NCBI GenBank assembly: GCA_949987695.1
Contig: OX465288.1
Span: forward strand, 40,897,104-40,961,103
Length of the DNA stretch: 64,000 bases
Direction: 5' to 3'
Source of the DNA: Merzomyia westermanni
Lineage: Eukaryota > Arthropoda > Insecta > Diptera > Tephritidae
Within the stretch, counting starts at the first letter, position 1, and each line of letters starts with the position of its first letter. Under the pieces are notes generated by a model. That model saw only the letters and a program-made list of their open reading frames with translations, was not told where the DNA came from and made no database searches. Positions 34,820-45,560 of the stretch are shown in pieces. A program made the position numbers and the translations under genes.

Positions 34820-35172
34820 ATTATACCTTTCATGAGCATGAAGAGATAGACCCACCAATAAGTATACCGAAATGATCAGGGCGATGAGCTGAGTCGACTT
34901 AGCCATGTCCGTCTGTCTGTCTGTCTGTTTGTACGCAAACTAGTCCCTCAGTTTTTGAGATATCTTGATGAAATTTGGTATGGAGCCGTCATTTTGCAAG
35001 ATATTAATCATTTGTCGGATTTTGAGCTATGTATCTTTAAATTAACAGTTCGGCAGAGTTTTTACTAATTGTGAGTAAGTATCGGACACTTAAAACCGTG
35101 ATGCGTATTCATGAAAGGTATAAAGTCTTCCACACAGTCGAAGACAGCCCTTTCCTTACTTGTTTCTTTTTT
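34820..35172 (-). repeat. INE-1-like element, nearly complete
   Basis: Landmarks in order on the plus strand: TATACCTTTCATGAGCATGA, GAGATAGACCCACCA, CCGAAATGATCAGGGCGATG, CATGTCCGTCTGTCTGTCTG, GTACGCAAACTAGTCCCTCA, GAAATTTGGTATGG and finally GGGCTGTCTTCGACTGTG reversed, next to CCTTACTTG. The window's last 80 bp repeat the beginning of this order. It is non-coding. The microsatellite core and the conserved text support an INE-1/DINE-1-like class. Confidence 0.7.
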
Positions 35173-35544
35173 TTTTTAATATTGTAACCTCTCGATCTTG
35201 TAAATGCATTTATATAAACTTATTTCTATAGGTAGAAAGGTCTAATTGGCCCTTAAGTTAGAGAGAAAATGGATTTAAATACTCTGCAATATTTACATCC
35301 ATTGGCTCTCTAACTAAACAAAAATATGGAAAAACGAGGTGTTCTTGTAATACTTATTCGACCTGCTTATGCGAAATTTGATAATATTTTCGATGCAGTC
35401 GATAGTAGTTTGTAAATATCGATAATAAGCAAAGAAAGTCGCATATGATTAGTAGTTGATAAAAATGGTTAGGTGGCGGCAAAAATTTAAAACAAATGAA
35501 ATTTTAAAAATAGGAAAACAGACCGAAAGTTAAAATAACGAGTT

Positions 35545-35705
35545 TTTTACGTAAACATTTAGCGACTTATGAATAAAATAAAACCATGAATATTTTTTTT
35601 TCCAAATTTGAAATTTTCTTTGTAAAATCAAATGTTAACTTGTCGCTCGCAAGGTAGGATCCAAGGCGAGTGAGCGCTTATGTTTTTGTTGCTTTCAATT
35701 TAAAA
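35545..35705. repeat. Dispersed repeat, copy of 37.42 kb
   Basis: The text AACTTGTCGCTCGCAAGGTA, preceded by CAAATTTGAAATTTTC and followed by TTTTTGTTGCTTTCAATTTA, is matched at 37420-37580 by AACTTGTCGCTTGCGAGATA and TTTTTGTTGCTCTGAATTAA in the same order and orientation. Confidence 0.6.
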
Positions 35706-35799
35706 TGGTTTTGGTAAGCAGTGAATTTTTACCTAACATCGAATTGAGGAATATAAAAAACACTTATAACTTTGAATGAGCTATTCTAGAATATTTGTA

Positions 35800-36650
35800 T
35801 ATTGTAGGTGTTGCCACTCAGGATGCTTGTGTGTGGTTGCCACACATGGGTTTTTTTTTTTTTGTAATGTGGGTATCCTGTTAAAGGTATTTCACGTCGT
35901 GCTTCAACCAAGATATTTCTATTAAGGGTTCCCACCTAGAGTTTCCAGGTAATCTCCTGAAATTTACTTTTTGGCATATCCGATATTAGCTTGAAAGTTT
36001 GATGTGACCCATTTGGAAAACTTTTCGAGATTAGTTAAATGCTGCATTTCAAGTTCTCCTACTTAACCACTGTCAGTAGAAATTTTTTACGGGGTTGTGT
36101 TAAAAAACTCAGTGGTATATGCTAATATTGATATCAAACGAAAGGTATTTTATGCGGTATTTAAGCAAGAAATTTTCTAAGTAGTGCTGCCACTTTACCC
36201 TATTATATAAAGCCTATCATATGTCATATCATATCATATATCACGAAAACCACTTTATCCGTATGGTATATGTAAGGTGATATGGTAGCTTTAAAGCTCT
36301 GCAACTTAAGGGTTGGTACTTGCCACCTCTCTGATTTTTTTTAAATTTAAATGAGAGGCACACAATTAAACGTATATTGCGATGTGTTTCAGCAAAAATA
36401 TTTCCAAGTAGGGTTTCCACCTAGGGTTGCCACCTATTCGAATTATATATATATTTTTTAATATAAGATATTATCTCGAAAACGTCTTGGCACATTTCTA
36501 AGACATTTTGTCTGTAGGTTATCTGCTTTAATAGAAGATTTTACATAAGTGTTGCCACTTAATCTTCAAAAGAAAGAAAATACTCTCAAGGTTTCCGGAA
36601 AGGAATTATTACTTGTAAAAGATTTTCCAATAAGGAACGTGAGTAATGAG
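35800..36650. repeat. GTTGCCACC-type cluster, plus orientation
   Basis: GTTGCCAC or close variants occur near 35810, 35836, 36185, 36322, 36424 and 36548. Companion phrases ATATCAAACGAAAGGTATTT (36137) and CATATCCGATATTAGC (35976) are present. It is a diverged array with units of roughly 120-240 bp. No coding potential. Confidence 0.65.
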
Positions 36651-37419
36651 AAGTATTTTAACCAACTTGAGCAACCAAGCAAATTTAAATAAAGAACTGC
36701 AATTAACGCTAACTAAAGCCAGTTCCAGCATAAAATACTTTACATAAAAGCAATCAACAATACGCTTTAACGGAAAACACGTATACACGGACCCTCACAC
36801 ACCCATGCATCTATGTGTGTAAATATTTAAAGTTTTTACGATGCTCTACAAAAACGCAATCAAGTGTAACAATTTGCTCATACGAAGAGAAAAAAAATAA
36901 TGAAGTTATTGCATGGAAAAGTTAATTTTACTTTATTCCGCTGCAGTTCATTTGGCATATGCAAAGCGCTGCAAGTGGTCGAAATATTTTAATTGAGAAA
37001 AAATTCCGCCCAGTGGAAACTATAGAAGACCAATAACGAAATGAAACAAAAAAATTTCAGAACAACAACATACCATAAGAGAATCGACAAACAACTTGTG
37101 GTTGATTTCAAAAACAGCCTGTAACAGCTTCAAATCACATTACATATATGCAACTCCAGAGACTTGGTTTGCTCTATTGGGTATATGAAGGAGAATCATA
37201 AGTCCTACTTTGAACTAAGAAGGCATCTGAGCATTAAAGGCATATCTCGACTAACAAAGCTCACGCTTTATTACTCTCGTAACACCTATATTGATGCAAG
37301 TCTAGAAATAAAGGACAGAGTCGTAAGAAGATAAGATATTGCTAGCAGCGAATCACAAACACTAATCTCTGGCAGAATAACGGTCATTCCCACAACTGAG
37401 TACAATAAAAGCCAATTTT
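36651..37419. other. No feature recognised
   Basis: AT-rich, with no motif in any frame and no shared repeat seen. Confidence 0.4.
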
Positions 37420-37830
37420 TTTTTTCGTAAGCACGTAGCAACATTTAAATGAAATAGCAAAATGATTTTTTTTTATTTCAAATTTTTGCAAATGAAATGT
37501 GAACTTGTCGCTTGCGAGATATGAACCAAAAAGGCTGTAATTTTTTCTGTTTGTTTATTTTTTGTTGCTCTGAATTAAAAAATTTTTTAGAGCAGCAGAT
37601 CAAACTTTATCCGAAATGACGAATAAAAAACTGCCCTGATTTGCGATCTATATTTCAATGTCCTAATTTATTTATAATTTTAACTTTAAGCTGGTTTACC
37701 ATTTTAAAATTTTTGCTTTTTTAAGCTTCGTCTATGCTTATCGAATTTTCTCGATAGTTATCGATTTTTCTCTATACTCATCGTTTTTTATTAGTATGCA
37801 CATATTTTTTAATTATTATCTATTTTAACT
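37420..37830. repeat. Dispersed repeat plus short ATCGAT stretch
   Basis: 37420-37580 is the second copy of the repeat at 35545-35705. 37735-37790 has TATCGAATTTTCTCGATAGT and TATCGATTTTTCTC, the same word family as the 28.6-33.4 kb stretch. Confidence 0.55.
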
Positions 37831-38040
37831 ACCGCCATCGATTTATTATGTTCTTTAAGCTGCTGATATTTACAAATTTGTGGTAATTTTACAATTTTTT
37901 TTAAATTGATTTTTGGTTGAAAGTGATAAGCATCAATTATTATAAAAGAGATTTAAACATCGACACATATTTCTTTTAGCTACAAGTTTGGTTGTTATGT
38001 ATTTTTGTTTGCATCCCAATCGAATGTTAGCTGCTTCAAT

Positions 38041-38235
38041 AAGTTACCAGAGAGTAGCGTGGTTGTGCTGTGGTATTTGCGGAAGCCACGCTGATGGTTG
38101 GCCAAGTGCAGATTTATGATAGGGGAGCAGTATTGTCTCTACTAACTTCGCAACCGGATACAGGAGAGATATCGGATCATATTCGCCCCCTGCGCAGGTT
38201 TTAAAAGGGGGGATCACTCTTACCAGTTTCATGGC
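38041..38235 (-). pseudogene. Jockey-like RT fragment, minus strand
   Basis: The minus frame reads KLVRVIPPFK, then GGEYDPISLLYPVAKLVETI and ALGQPSAWLPQ. I recognise the start of the reverse transcriptase domain of jockey-clade elements (xIPLxKPGK...YRPISLLxPxAKxxE...QxGFR). Several conserved residues are altered and the fragment is only 62 codons. It faces away from the plus-strand RT fragment just downstream, so the two are not one continuous gene. Confidence 0.75.
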
Positions 38236-38499
38236 AGAAACGTCATATCCGATTGACTATTAAGGCTTGGACTTCTTTGTGGTTTTCTTTACTTCTATGA
38301 GAGTGACGAATACAGGCTCTGCGTTATGTCTATGTTTGTGCGCTCGTCTGGTGTGAAAACAATGGAAAGAAGGGATGTGGAGGAATGAAGTGACTCAAAA
38401 TATAGAAATCTGAAGTACCAGTGGTGCAAGCTCTCATCGCCAATAGTAAGCAAATCAACAGTGTTTGGAACCAACACCCTCCAAACCACAAAACGCTAC

Positions 38500-38985
38500 T
38501 CGTGACACTTAACCGATCAAAATTCTTTGATACCGGCAGTTATGCCACACTCTTACAAGATCTGGAGGAGTAAGGTGGAACGCTAATTACCTCAATGGTC
38601 GGCAAGCGTTGGTTGTATTAAGAGACACAACATCTAAACCAAGAAGAATTTGACAGAGTGTCCCACAGCGTGGTGTCCTCTCCCCCCCTCTTTCACCGAG
38701 TAACATTTGACTTTATCTTGGAATAAATCGACGGCGACTCTTTTTACGATGTCGAATGCGCAGATGAGGTAAAAGTTAAACGTCCCATACATGGCATAAT
38801 GCTACCTACTGTCAACCACCCTAAAATCGCGGTTGTAACGTTTGAAAATGGCCGGAACTTCGATAATCTTGCCACTGCAAGAGCCACAAAGATATGCAAT
38901 ACGATCCTCAAGTTACTTGCTGGCAACACAAAGAAACATTGCTTGCTACTTGTAAGGCTATTGCAGTCATCTAAACAGACACCTG
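38500..38985 (+). pseudogene. Jockey-like RT fragment, plus strand
   Basis: Plus-strand frames give, in order, SKFFDTGSYATLLQDLEE, NYLNGRQALVVLRDTTSKP, VPQRGVLSP, then KVKRPIHGIMLPTVNHPKIA followed by VVTFENG and ATKICNTILKLLAGN. This is the middle-to-late reverse transcriptase region of a jockey-clade ORF2, in proper order. The YADD catalytic box is not preserved, and frameshifts and stops (for example in LEE* and RRI*) break it. It is a dead copy. The minus frame at 38744-39049 is its shadow. Confidence 0.85.
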
Positions 38986-39180
38986 TTGGTACTGTGATGA
39001 TATCAAGCAGTACATAAGGCAGCCGTTTGATCTGCGGAACCTCCTCCACTCCGGGTCGGTAGACAGATCCCTCACATTTCGGCCTGTGACCCTGTTATTG
39101 ATATCAAACCACCTGAAAAAGCTCAATAATAGAACGTCCTTTCTAGGGAGACTAGAATTCATCTAGCTGCTCTGTCAGAT

Positions 39181-39360
39181 CTGTTAAATTATGATTACTA
39201 ATCGTACCGATTACCGGTTTGATTAATTACTTTCTTGAGAGTTCATTTAAGGATTGATTACCATTACTTTTGATTTTTTATGATTATTTTCCAATTAACT
39301 AAAAACATAATCAAAAAAAAATCATGATTTTTTTACGATTTTAAAACAAATATAAAATAA
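39181..39360. mobile_element. MITE (TGATTACTAAT type), left part
   Basis: It begins CTGTTAAATTATGATTACTA and is nearly collinear with the intact copy at 46386-46760 (GATTACCGG, GATTAATTA, ATTTTCCAATTAA, ATCATGATTTTTTTACGATT). At 39360 it is interrupted by the long-TIR transposon and resumes at 41750. Confidence 0.8.
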
Positions 39361-41749
39361 CACAGGTCAACAAAATAAGAGCTTTAGTTTGGTGCAGCTC
39401 TACTTGTAACCAAATTTGGTAGTACTCGGTATCCTGATAAAAACTGTATACTTACTTTTTTAGATAGGGTCAAGAACCCCTTTTTAAGAGGTTAAGGCAT
39501 GTATGGCCCCATTACTTTGTTTCTGTTTATTCTATCAACACAGTTTTGATGTCAATGAAAAGAGTACATTTCGCCGCTTCTATCAGTATACAAGTTGTTA
39601 ATATGTCTTCATAAACGTCAGGGAAATTGCAAAAATAATGTGAAAAATTAAATTTTTTGTTAAATTTTTTAATTTTTAATCACGGTTTTTTCGAATAATT
39701 TGTCAACCAGTGCATATGTAAATTATTTTAAAACAATCTCCTATTAATTCTGTTTTCAAAGACATATATATAACTTTTTTATATCCGCGTAGATCTTCCT
39801 GGGATTTTCTACCTTCGTACATTGCGAAAAAAAAAAAATTTTATTTTATAAACATTTTTTCCTTCCCCTTTATTTTTTAAATTTTCTGTAGTTAGTACTT
39901 TCGGGAGCGCGGTTTCAAGTGTTAGTGCCTTTCTGTAAATAAATAAACAAATTTCAATATCATGTCTTCATCACGAGGTAGTTGTGTCAATGACCGAAAT
40001 GTGGTTTGCTACATTTGTGGGGAATACACAGTCCCAAAATTTAGAAAAGGTATAACAGATTTTACAAAAAGTGCTTATTTTTTGTAATTTAAATTGTAGA
40101 CAAAACCAACCCGTAGATACCGTGTGCTGTGAACACTTGAGACAGTGGGTCAATGGTAAAAGAAGCCATATGAGATTCGGGGTGCCTATGCAATGGAGAG
40201 AACAAACAAATCACTTCGATGACTGTTACTTCTTCTGTGTCGATTTGCGTGGTGTTAATGTTAAAAAAATGATATACCCAAACGTTCAATGCGTAAGAGA
40301 CCTTTACCACATTAAGAGAAAGCACCTGTTCCAACATTTTATTCTACCCGTGAATCATCGAATAGTGAAGTGTCTAGCGATAGTGATATAGAAGAAATAG
40401 CGTCTACTGAGCCAACAACTTTTACCCAAGTAGAATTAAACGATCTAATAAGGGATCAAAATATTGCACTTGTTTTCGACAAAATCAAGTATAACGAACA
40501 TAATTGGAGTATTTGTGTAGATCTAAAGATGGTTAACTTTTTGTTAGGACAACAAAGTGGATACACCAAATACCCATTTTTTTATTGCCAAGCACCAACA
40601 CTGGACAGAAAGGGACTTGCCTGTACGTGAAATTTTGGAAATGGGAAAGCAGAATGTGATAAACCCACCTTTAGTTACAAGAGATTCAATTATTCTGCCA
40701 CCCTTGCACATTAAACTGGGTCTAATGAAACAATTTGTGAAGGCGTTAGATAAAAGTGGGCAATGTTTTCTTTACATAACGCGAAAATTTCCTAGGCTAA
40801 GCATAGAAAAAATAAAAGCGGGTATTTTTGATGGCCCACAGACAAGAATGTTGATAAAAGATACTGATTTTTCAAATTCAATGACCAGTTTGGAACTGCT
40901 TGCATGGAATTCGTTTGTTGAAGTTACTAAGAACTTTCTGGGAAATCACAAGTCAAGTAACTACTCTGATATTGTTAACAACATGCTAGAGAATTACAAA
41001 AACTTAGAATGTAACATGTCCATCAAAGTCCATTATCTCCACAGCCACCTTGACCAGTTTCCGGAGAGTTTTGGTTCCTATAGGGAAGAACAAGGCGAAC
41101 GGTTTCACCAGGACCTAAAAACTAAGAGAGGTACCAAGGCCGATGGGATTAGCATATGATGGCTGACTACTGCTGGGGAATGCAACGTGATTGTCTTGCC
41201 ATACCTCATTTACGAAAATCACGTAAACGAAAGTTTTTATGTAATTAAAACGTTAATAATAGAATAAATAACACAAAACTTTTTTTTCTTCACATTAAAA
41301 ATTTACTAAAATAGAATTTATTAGGAAGACCTACGCGGATATATAACAGTTATATGTCTTTGAAAACGGAATTGATAGGCGATTGTTTTAAAATTATTTA
41401 CATATGCACTGGTTGACAAATTATTCGAGAAAACCGTGATTAAAAATGAAAAAATTTAACAAAAAATTAAATTTTTCACATTATTTTTGCAATTTCTCTG
41501 ACGTTTATGAAGATATATTAACAACTTGTATACTGATAGAAGCGGCGGAATGTACTCTTTTCAATGACATCAAAACTGTTGATAGAATAAACATAAACAA
41601 AGTTATGGGGCCATACGTGCCTTAACCTCTTAAAAAGGGGTTCTTCACCCTATCTAGAAAACTGTACGTAGCATTAAAAAAGTAAGTATACAGTTTTTAT
41701 CAGGGTACCGAATATACTTGAAATCAGTTTTACTTTTAGTTGACCAGTG
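39361..41749. mobile_element. 2.39-kb DNA transposon with ~440-bp inverted repeats
   Basis: The left arm (39361 to about 39805) and right arm (about 41315-41749) are inverted repeats: the outer text CACAGGTCAAC/CACTGGTCAAC, then TGATAAAAACTGTATACTTA, AACCCCTTTTTAAGAGGTTA, AGTACATTTCGCCGCTTCTA and AACCAGTGCATATGTAAATT in the left arm all have reverse-complement partners in the right arm. TAA flanks both ends (39358-39360 and 41750-41752), a probable 3-bp target duplication. The CAC-GTG termini and short duplication recall the CACTA/Chapaev group, but I cannot assign the superfamily. It carries one decayed gene and is inserted in a MITE. Confidence 0.88.
39962..41248 (+). pseudogene. Decayed transposon gene, widespread unnamed family
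   Basis: The first frame has CYICGEY, then (next frame) VCCEHLRQW, RFGVPMQWRE and NHFDDCYFFC, forming a C-x2-C ... C ... H-x3-C zinc-binding-like cluster. An acidic serine stretch follows (SSDSDIEEI), then ELNDLIRDQ, YNEHNWSICVDLKMVNFLLG, GYTKYP, PPLHIKLGLMKQFVKALDKS, KIKAGIFDGPQ, SLELLAWNSFVEV, KNFLGNHKSS, HSHLDQFPESFG and REEQGERFHQD. The end, ERYQGRWD, MMADYCWGMQRD and a basic tail, lies in another frame. I recognise this set of motifs from many arthropod and other animal predicted proteins but know no accepted name. At least four frame changes (about 40080, 40300, 40590, 41120), a stop at 41150 and a missing stretch after ELNDLIRDQ show it is dead. A transposase role is inferred from the surrounding inverted repeats. 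Confidence 0.82.
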
Positions 41750-42103
41750 TAATCAAAGAAAGTGGTTTTCATTAATTTTGATTTTTTTTTTCGATTATTT
41801 TGGATTACCTTTGATTTTATTCAGTATTGTTGTAGAATCACATAAGTATACACATCAACAATACTAAAAAAAAAATTTAAAAAAAATAAAAAATTTAAAA
41901 TAATTATAAATACTCAAAAGTAATCGAAACAATTCTGTTTCATTGTTATAATTTTTTTTTTATAATCGTAATAAATTATGATTATTTTTGAATTTTTTCT
42001 AATCGTAATCAATTTATAATCGCCTTTTCTTAAAAAACAATTGAAATAATCATAACCAATTATAAAAGCCGTCTAATTAATTAATTACTAATCAAATTTA
42101 CTG
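41750..42103. mobile_element. MITE (TGATTACTAAT type), right part
   Basis: The continuation of the MITE begun at 39181. GTAATCAATTTATAATCGCC, CTTAAAAAACAATTGAAATA, AAAGCCGTCTAATTAATTAA and the end ATTACTAATCAAATTTACTG match the intact copy at 46.4-46.8 kb. Confidence 0.8.
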
Positions 42104-42117
42104 GATACTGTAATACT

Positions 42118-42345
42118 GCACTTGTTGGGACTGAACCCCACCACACCAACTACGTGCCCTGCATGTGGTATGCCCCCTCATGATACTAAACATCTCTTCA
42201 ACTGTTCAATTGAACCTACTCTTCTAACAGCAATATAACTCTGGTCCCGCTAAATTGAAACTGCTTGTTTTCTCCGACTTTAATTTGAAGAGCCTGATAA
42301 CGATTCTCAGAGTGATGGTTTGCATTAGGCAGGACGAATCGCTGT
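42118..42345 (+). pseudogene. Jockey-like non-LTR 3' end, decayed
   Basis: The plus strand reads CPACGMPPHDTKHLFNCSIE, PTLLTA, a stop, then IETACFLRL and FEEPDNDSQ. This is the same C-terminal cysteine/histidine segment as the better copy at 13.5 kb, with at least two stops and a frame irregularity. Its tail (AACGACAACA) is a degraded CAA tail. Confidence 0.8.
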
Positions 42346-43284
42346 TAAGAACGACAACATTGTTTTTTCGCCTTCCCTTGTACCGTCCATTTTCGTACTT
42401 CTAGATCGCGATTGCGCTGGCTCAAAAAGTTTGCTGGTCACCACGAGGTCAATAAACCTAGTTTAGTCAAAAACATGCGTGACAAGTTTTTATCAAACGA
42501 ATGCCAATTTATTCACTGCTCAAATGTCAATTCAGTTGAGTAATAATCAAAAACAAAAAAAAAAGATAGCCCATTGAGTTACGAACTTGCTGCACAAAGA
42601 ACTGTGAAATGCGTTATTTCTTTATTGAGGCGTGCTACTGCCCATACGCAAGATCTGCACTAATCCCATTCCAATCATTTATGAAGTCAGGCGATACACG
42701 CGCAAAGGCGAAGTGAAAATTAATTAACAAAAGTAACCGCCGCAAGCTGAAATTGCGTTATTTACTGGTGCTGCGTGCAGCTTAAATTTAACGAACTGCT
42801 GGGCGTTCACTTTGGCGCGTTGTTGTTGCAATGTATATTTGTTTTTTTTTTTCAATGATAAGGTTAAATATTAAAAGAGACATTTACAGCAGTAGTAAAA
42901 ACTAAAATACAAATTTATTACAATTAACAACACCACTTAAGTCAGCACAAAAACACAGTTTGCCATCGGAATTACACAACGGCATGTTCTTTCATTTAAA
43001 TGCAACTCACTTTAGGACACCGGCGAAATTAGTTTGTTACTCAGAAAGTTTTTGCTAATCTTACGTAATTTGTAGCGACAATGTATATTTTATTCGTCAT
43101 TTCGATGCTTGATGAAGTTTTTTTTGGCTTACCTATACAAATTTTTCAATTAAAAGCAAAGAAAAAGGTGCAAGCAAGAACATTTTTAAACGCTCACAAC
43201 CTTGATTGCTCGCTTCTGATTTACGAAACGAATATAATTTTTATTTTTTTAATTTTTCTCATATGGCACAAAGTGTTGAGAAAA
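42346..43284. other. No feature recognised
   Basis: No conserved frame. The 73-codon plus frame at 43081-43302 runs into the INE-1-like element and is K-rich at its end; it is unsupported. Confidence 0.4.
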
Positions 43285-43472
43285 ACAAGTAAGGAAGTCT
43301 AAGTTCGGGTGGAACATTATATACCTAGCAGTGATCTATTATGGCATACTAATTTACACAGGTCTATTTTAATACTTTTCGGCTCGTATTATAAAGCCAG
43401 CTGATTGTTTTCAATAAAAACACTTCTGCTATGAGTTTTGAGTGGTAAATTAATTTTAAAAATATATAAATG

Positions 43473-44177
43473 TCTGGCGCGAAATACAACAGGTATATCA
43501 ACATAAACCTCCTAAGAGGTTACCGTCCAATTTTTGGTGTGCCGTTTTGAATTTCGTCCTACAAATTGGCGGGATCTACAGATTTTTGCCGACTTCGAAC
43601 GGCATCTACAAGGTGGCGCAAAAGTAAGCTTCCGATGTTCAGCATATCGGTTGTGGCACGTGCAGTGTGTGCTGTTGCACCGTCTTGTTGGAACCACATG
43701 TTTTCCAATCCCAATTCATCAAGTTGCGGCAAAAAAAACTCGTTGATCATTGCTCTGTAGCGCTCACCATTCACAGTAACCGTTTGGCCCCTACCGATTA
43801 TTGGTCAAATAAATAGTCAGCAATATTCCGCGTTCTGGAGCAGTGTAGCGTAACATTGTTTATTAACGTGTATTTCGCATGTGTTTACTACACAAATGTC
43901 AAAACAGAACTGACTTTAGGGGCCAATCGCAAAATTTATAGCATTTTCTGATAGGAGGATAACTTTTGCGCCACCCTGTACAAAGAAGATGCATTTTTGT
44001 GGAGAAGCCTTCCATGGTAGAAAGACACTCGGAGAGTTTGGCAAACCACTGCCAAGGGGAGACCGCGTTTTGAAAAACTTTTTCAAACCACTTTTGATGT
44101 TACCTGTCCCAGGACTCGAACCTTAGACCTTCGGTGTGGCAGGCCGGCAACACTACCGCCACACCACGGCGGTCGCT
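43473..44177 (-). repeat. SINE family 1, full length, interrupted
   Basis: A minus-strand copy running from the tail (CTGGCGCGAAATACAACAGG) to the tRNA-like head (reverse complement of CCAGGACTCGAACCTTAGAC, a B box, and CACTACCGCCACACCACGGC). It is interrupted between 43608 and 43979 by a mariner-class remnant. Removing that remnant and one TA restores GGCATCTACAAAGAAGATG, collinear with the other SINE copies. Confidence 0.88.
43609..43978 (-). mobile_element. Mariner-class deletion derivative, 370 bp
   Basis: The left end CAAGGTGGCGCAAAAGTAA and right end (reverse complement) CAGGGTGGCGCAAAAGTTA are inverted repeats with two mismatches. TA flanks both sides (43607-43608, 43979-43980). On the minus strand an ATG at 43856 begins MLRYTAPERGILLTIYLTNN. 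After a stop, GQTVTVNGERYRAMINEFF, ELGLENMWFQQDGATAHTAR and ATTDMLN follow in another frame. The WFQQDGATAH block is the second catalytic aspartate region of a mariner-class transposase. The middle and the C-terminal end are deleted, so only an end-bearing, MITE-like copy remains. Confidence 0.9.
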
Positions 44178-44490
44178 ATTAATTTATTTGTATATAAATA
44201 GCTTCCCTTTCAACAACTGCTAACCACAGTTTTTCAAAATACCAATACATGCACATTTTATGTTCGAAAAAAATGTGCGTTCAAATAGACAGACGGACAG
44301 GCAGACAGACGGACAGAGACACTGAAATGGCTAAACCGGGTTAGCTCATCGTCCCTATTATTTTGGTTCACTTATTGATGGGCTCATCTCTTCTTCTTCT
44401 CATACTTACAAACATTTCAGGTTCATTAAAGGTATGAAAATCAAAAAAGGTATATAACTACACTAATGCAGTGGGGTATTAAGAGCTTGC

Positions 44491-45560
44491 CCGGTAATTT
44501 TAGTTGTGTGTTATCCGATTTGCCAATTTTTGGCAGGAGTATACTACATACTATTGAGAAGCAGCTGACCAATTTTAATTGAAATATCTAGTTTAAACTA
44601 CAAGTAATCGCCTTTGAAAATATCAGAATTTGTATGCTGAAAAGTGGGCGGCGCCACGCCTACTTCCCCAAAATTCACAAAATTTTTTTGCGGCCGAGTT
44701 TTACTTAAAAAGCTTCTAATGTGTGCAAACCCTTGTATATGTATATAGCTTGCATGGTTCTAAAAATATCGCGTTTTACATTATACAAACAAATTTTTCA
44801 GAACTACGTGAAACAACTGAGCGTGGCCGTTGCCGGATTTTGCTCATTTTTACAAGAACCATTTACCTTTATACGTACAACATTTTCGCCAAATATCGTT
44901 TCCATAAATCAATTTTTGCCGGAGTTATGGCATAAAAAGTTTTGTGGAATAATCCACTATAAAAGGGGCGGGGTCACGCCCATTTTCAAACATTTATATT
45001 TTTCGACTTTCTTCGTTCACGGACACTTTGAAAGTGATATAGAAATGATATAAAGCTTTTGTACGCAAAGTTATTGCCCATTAAATATATCTATGAACCT
45101 TTTCAATATCTTTCGTATAAAAGTGGGCGGTGCTACGCCTAATTTCAAAAAACTCTTGAAAAATTTATTTTCTGCCTTAAAGTTAATGTACACACCAAAT
45201 ATTATCCTTATAAGTGTATTATGTACTGAATAATCACTTTTTTTGTATTTTCGAAAATGTTCTATATATAAAAGGTAGGCGTGGCTATCATCCGATTCAG
45301 TCCATTTTAAATAGCGCTCGGAGATGAGTTCCAAATTTTATCAAGATATCTCAAAATGTACTCAAGTTATCGTGTTAACAGACGGACGGACGGACATGGC
45401 TTAATCAATTTATTTTTTCCTCCTGAACATTTTGATATATATATGTAAGTTAATGATCCATTTATGCCGTTACGTACCTCCGTCAGGCGACTTAAGTTAA
45501 TATACCTTGTGTGCGTAGCATATTCTGGGTATAAAAACGGGTATACACAGCTGTGCACAG
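44491..45560. repeat. Non-autonomous element with GTGGGCG modules
   Basis: Modules resembling GTGGGCGGCGCCACGCCTAC occur near 44645, 44965, 45122 and 45273, each followed by similar text. They are followed by AAGATATCTCAAAATGTACT, CAAGTTATCGTGTTAACAGA, a CGGACGGACGGACATGGCTT tract near 45390 and TTTATGCCGTTACG. I associate this order with long non-autonomous (Helitron/INE-like) repeats of flies. The frames at 44721-45053 and 45071-45334 are incidental. Confidence 0.55.

Larger units (their letters stand above)
43285..44490 (+). mobile_element. INE-1-like element split by nested insertions
   Basis: The left piece (43285 to about 43420) carries AAGTAAGGAAGTCTAAGTTC, GGTGGAACATTATATACCTA and CAGTGATC. 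The right piece (44270-44490) carries GCGTTCAAATAGACAGACGG, TTAGCTCATCG and GGTATGAAAATCAAAAAAGG to GCAGTGGGGTATTA. Together they reproduce the uninterrupted order of the 10.24-10.52 kb copy. About 850 bp including a SINE separate them. Confidence 0.72.

Noticed and set aside
43534..43774. Four overlapping frames on both strands
   Set aside because: All are explained by the mariner remnant inside the SINE; only the minus-strand transposase segment is genuine.
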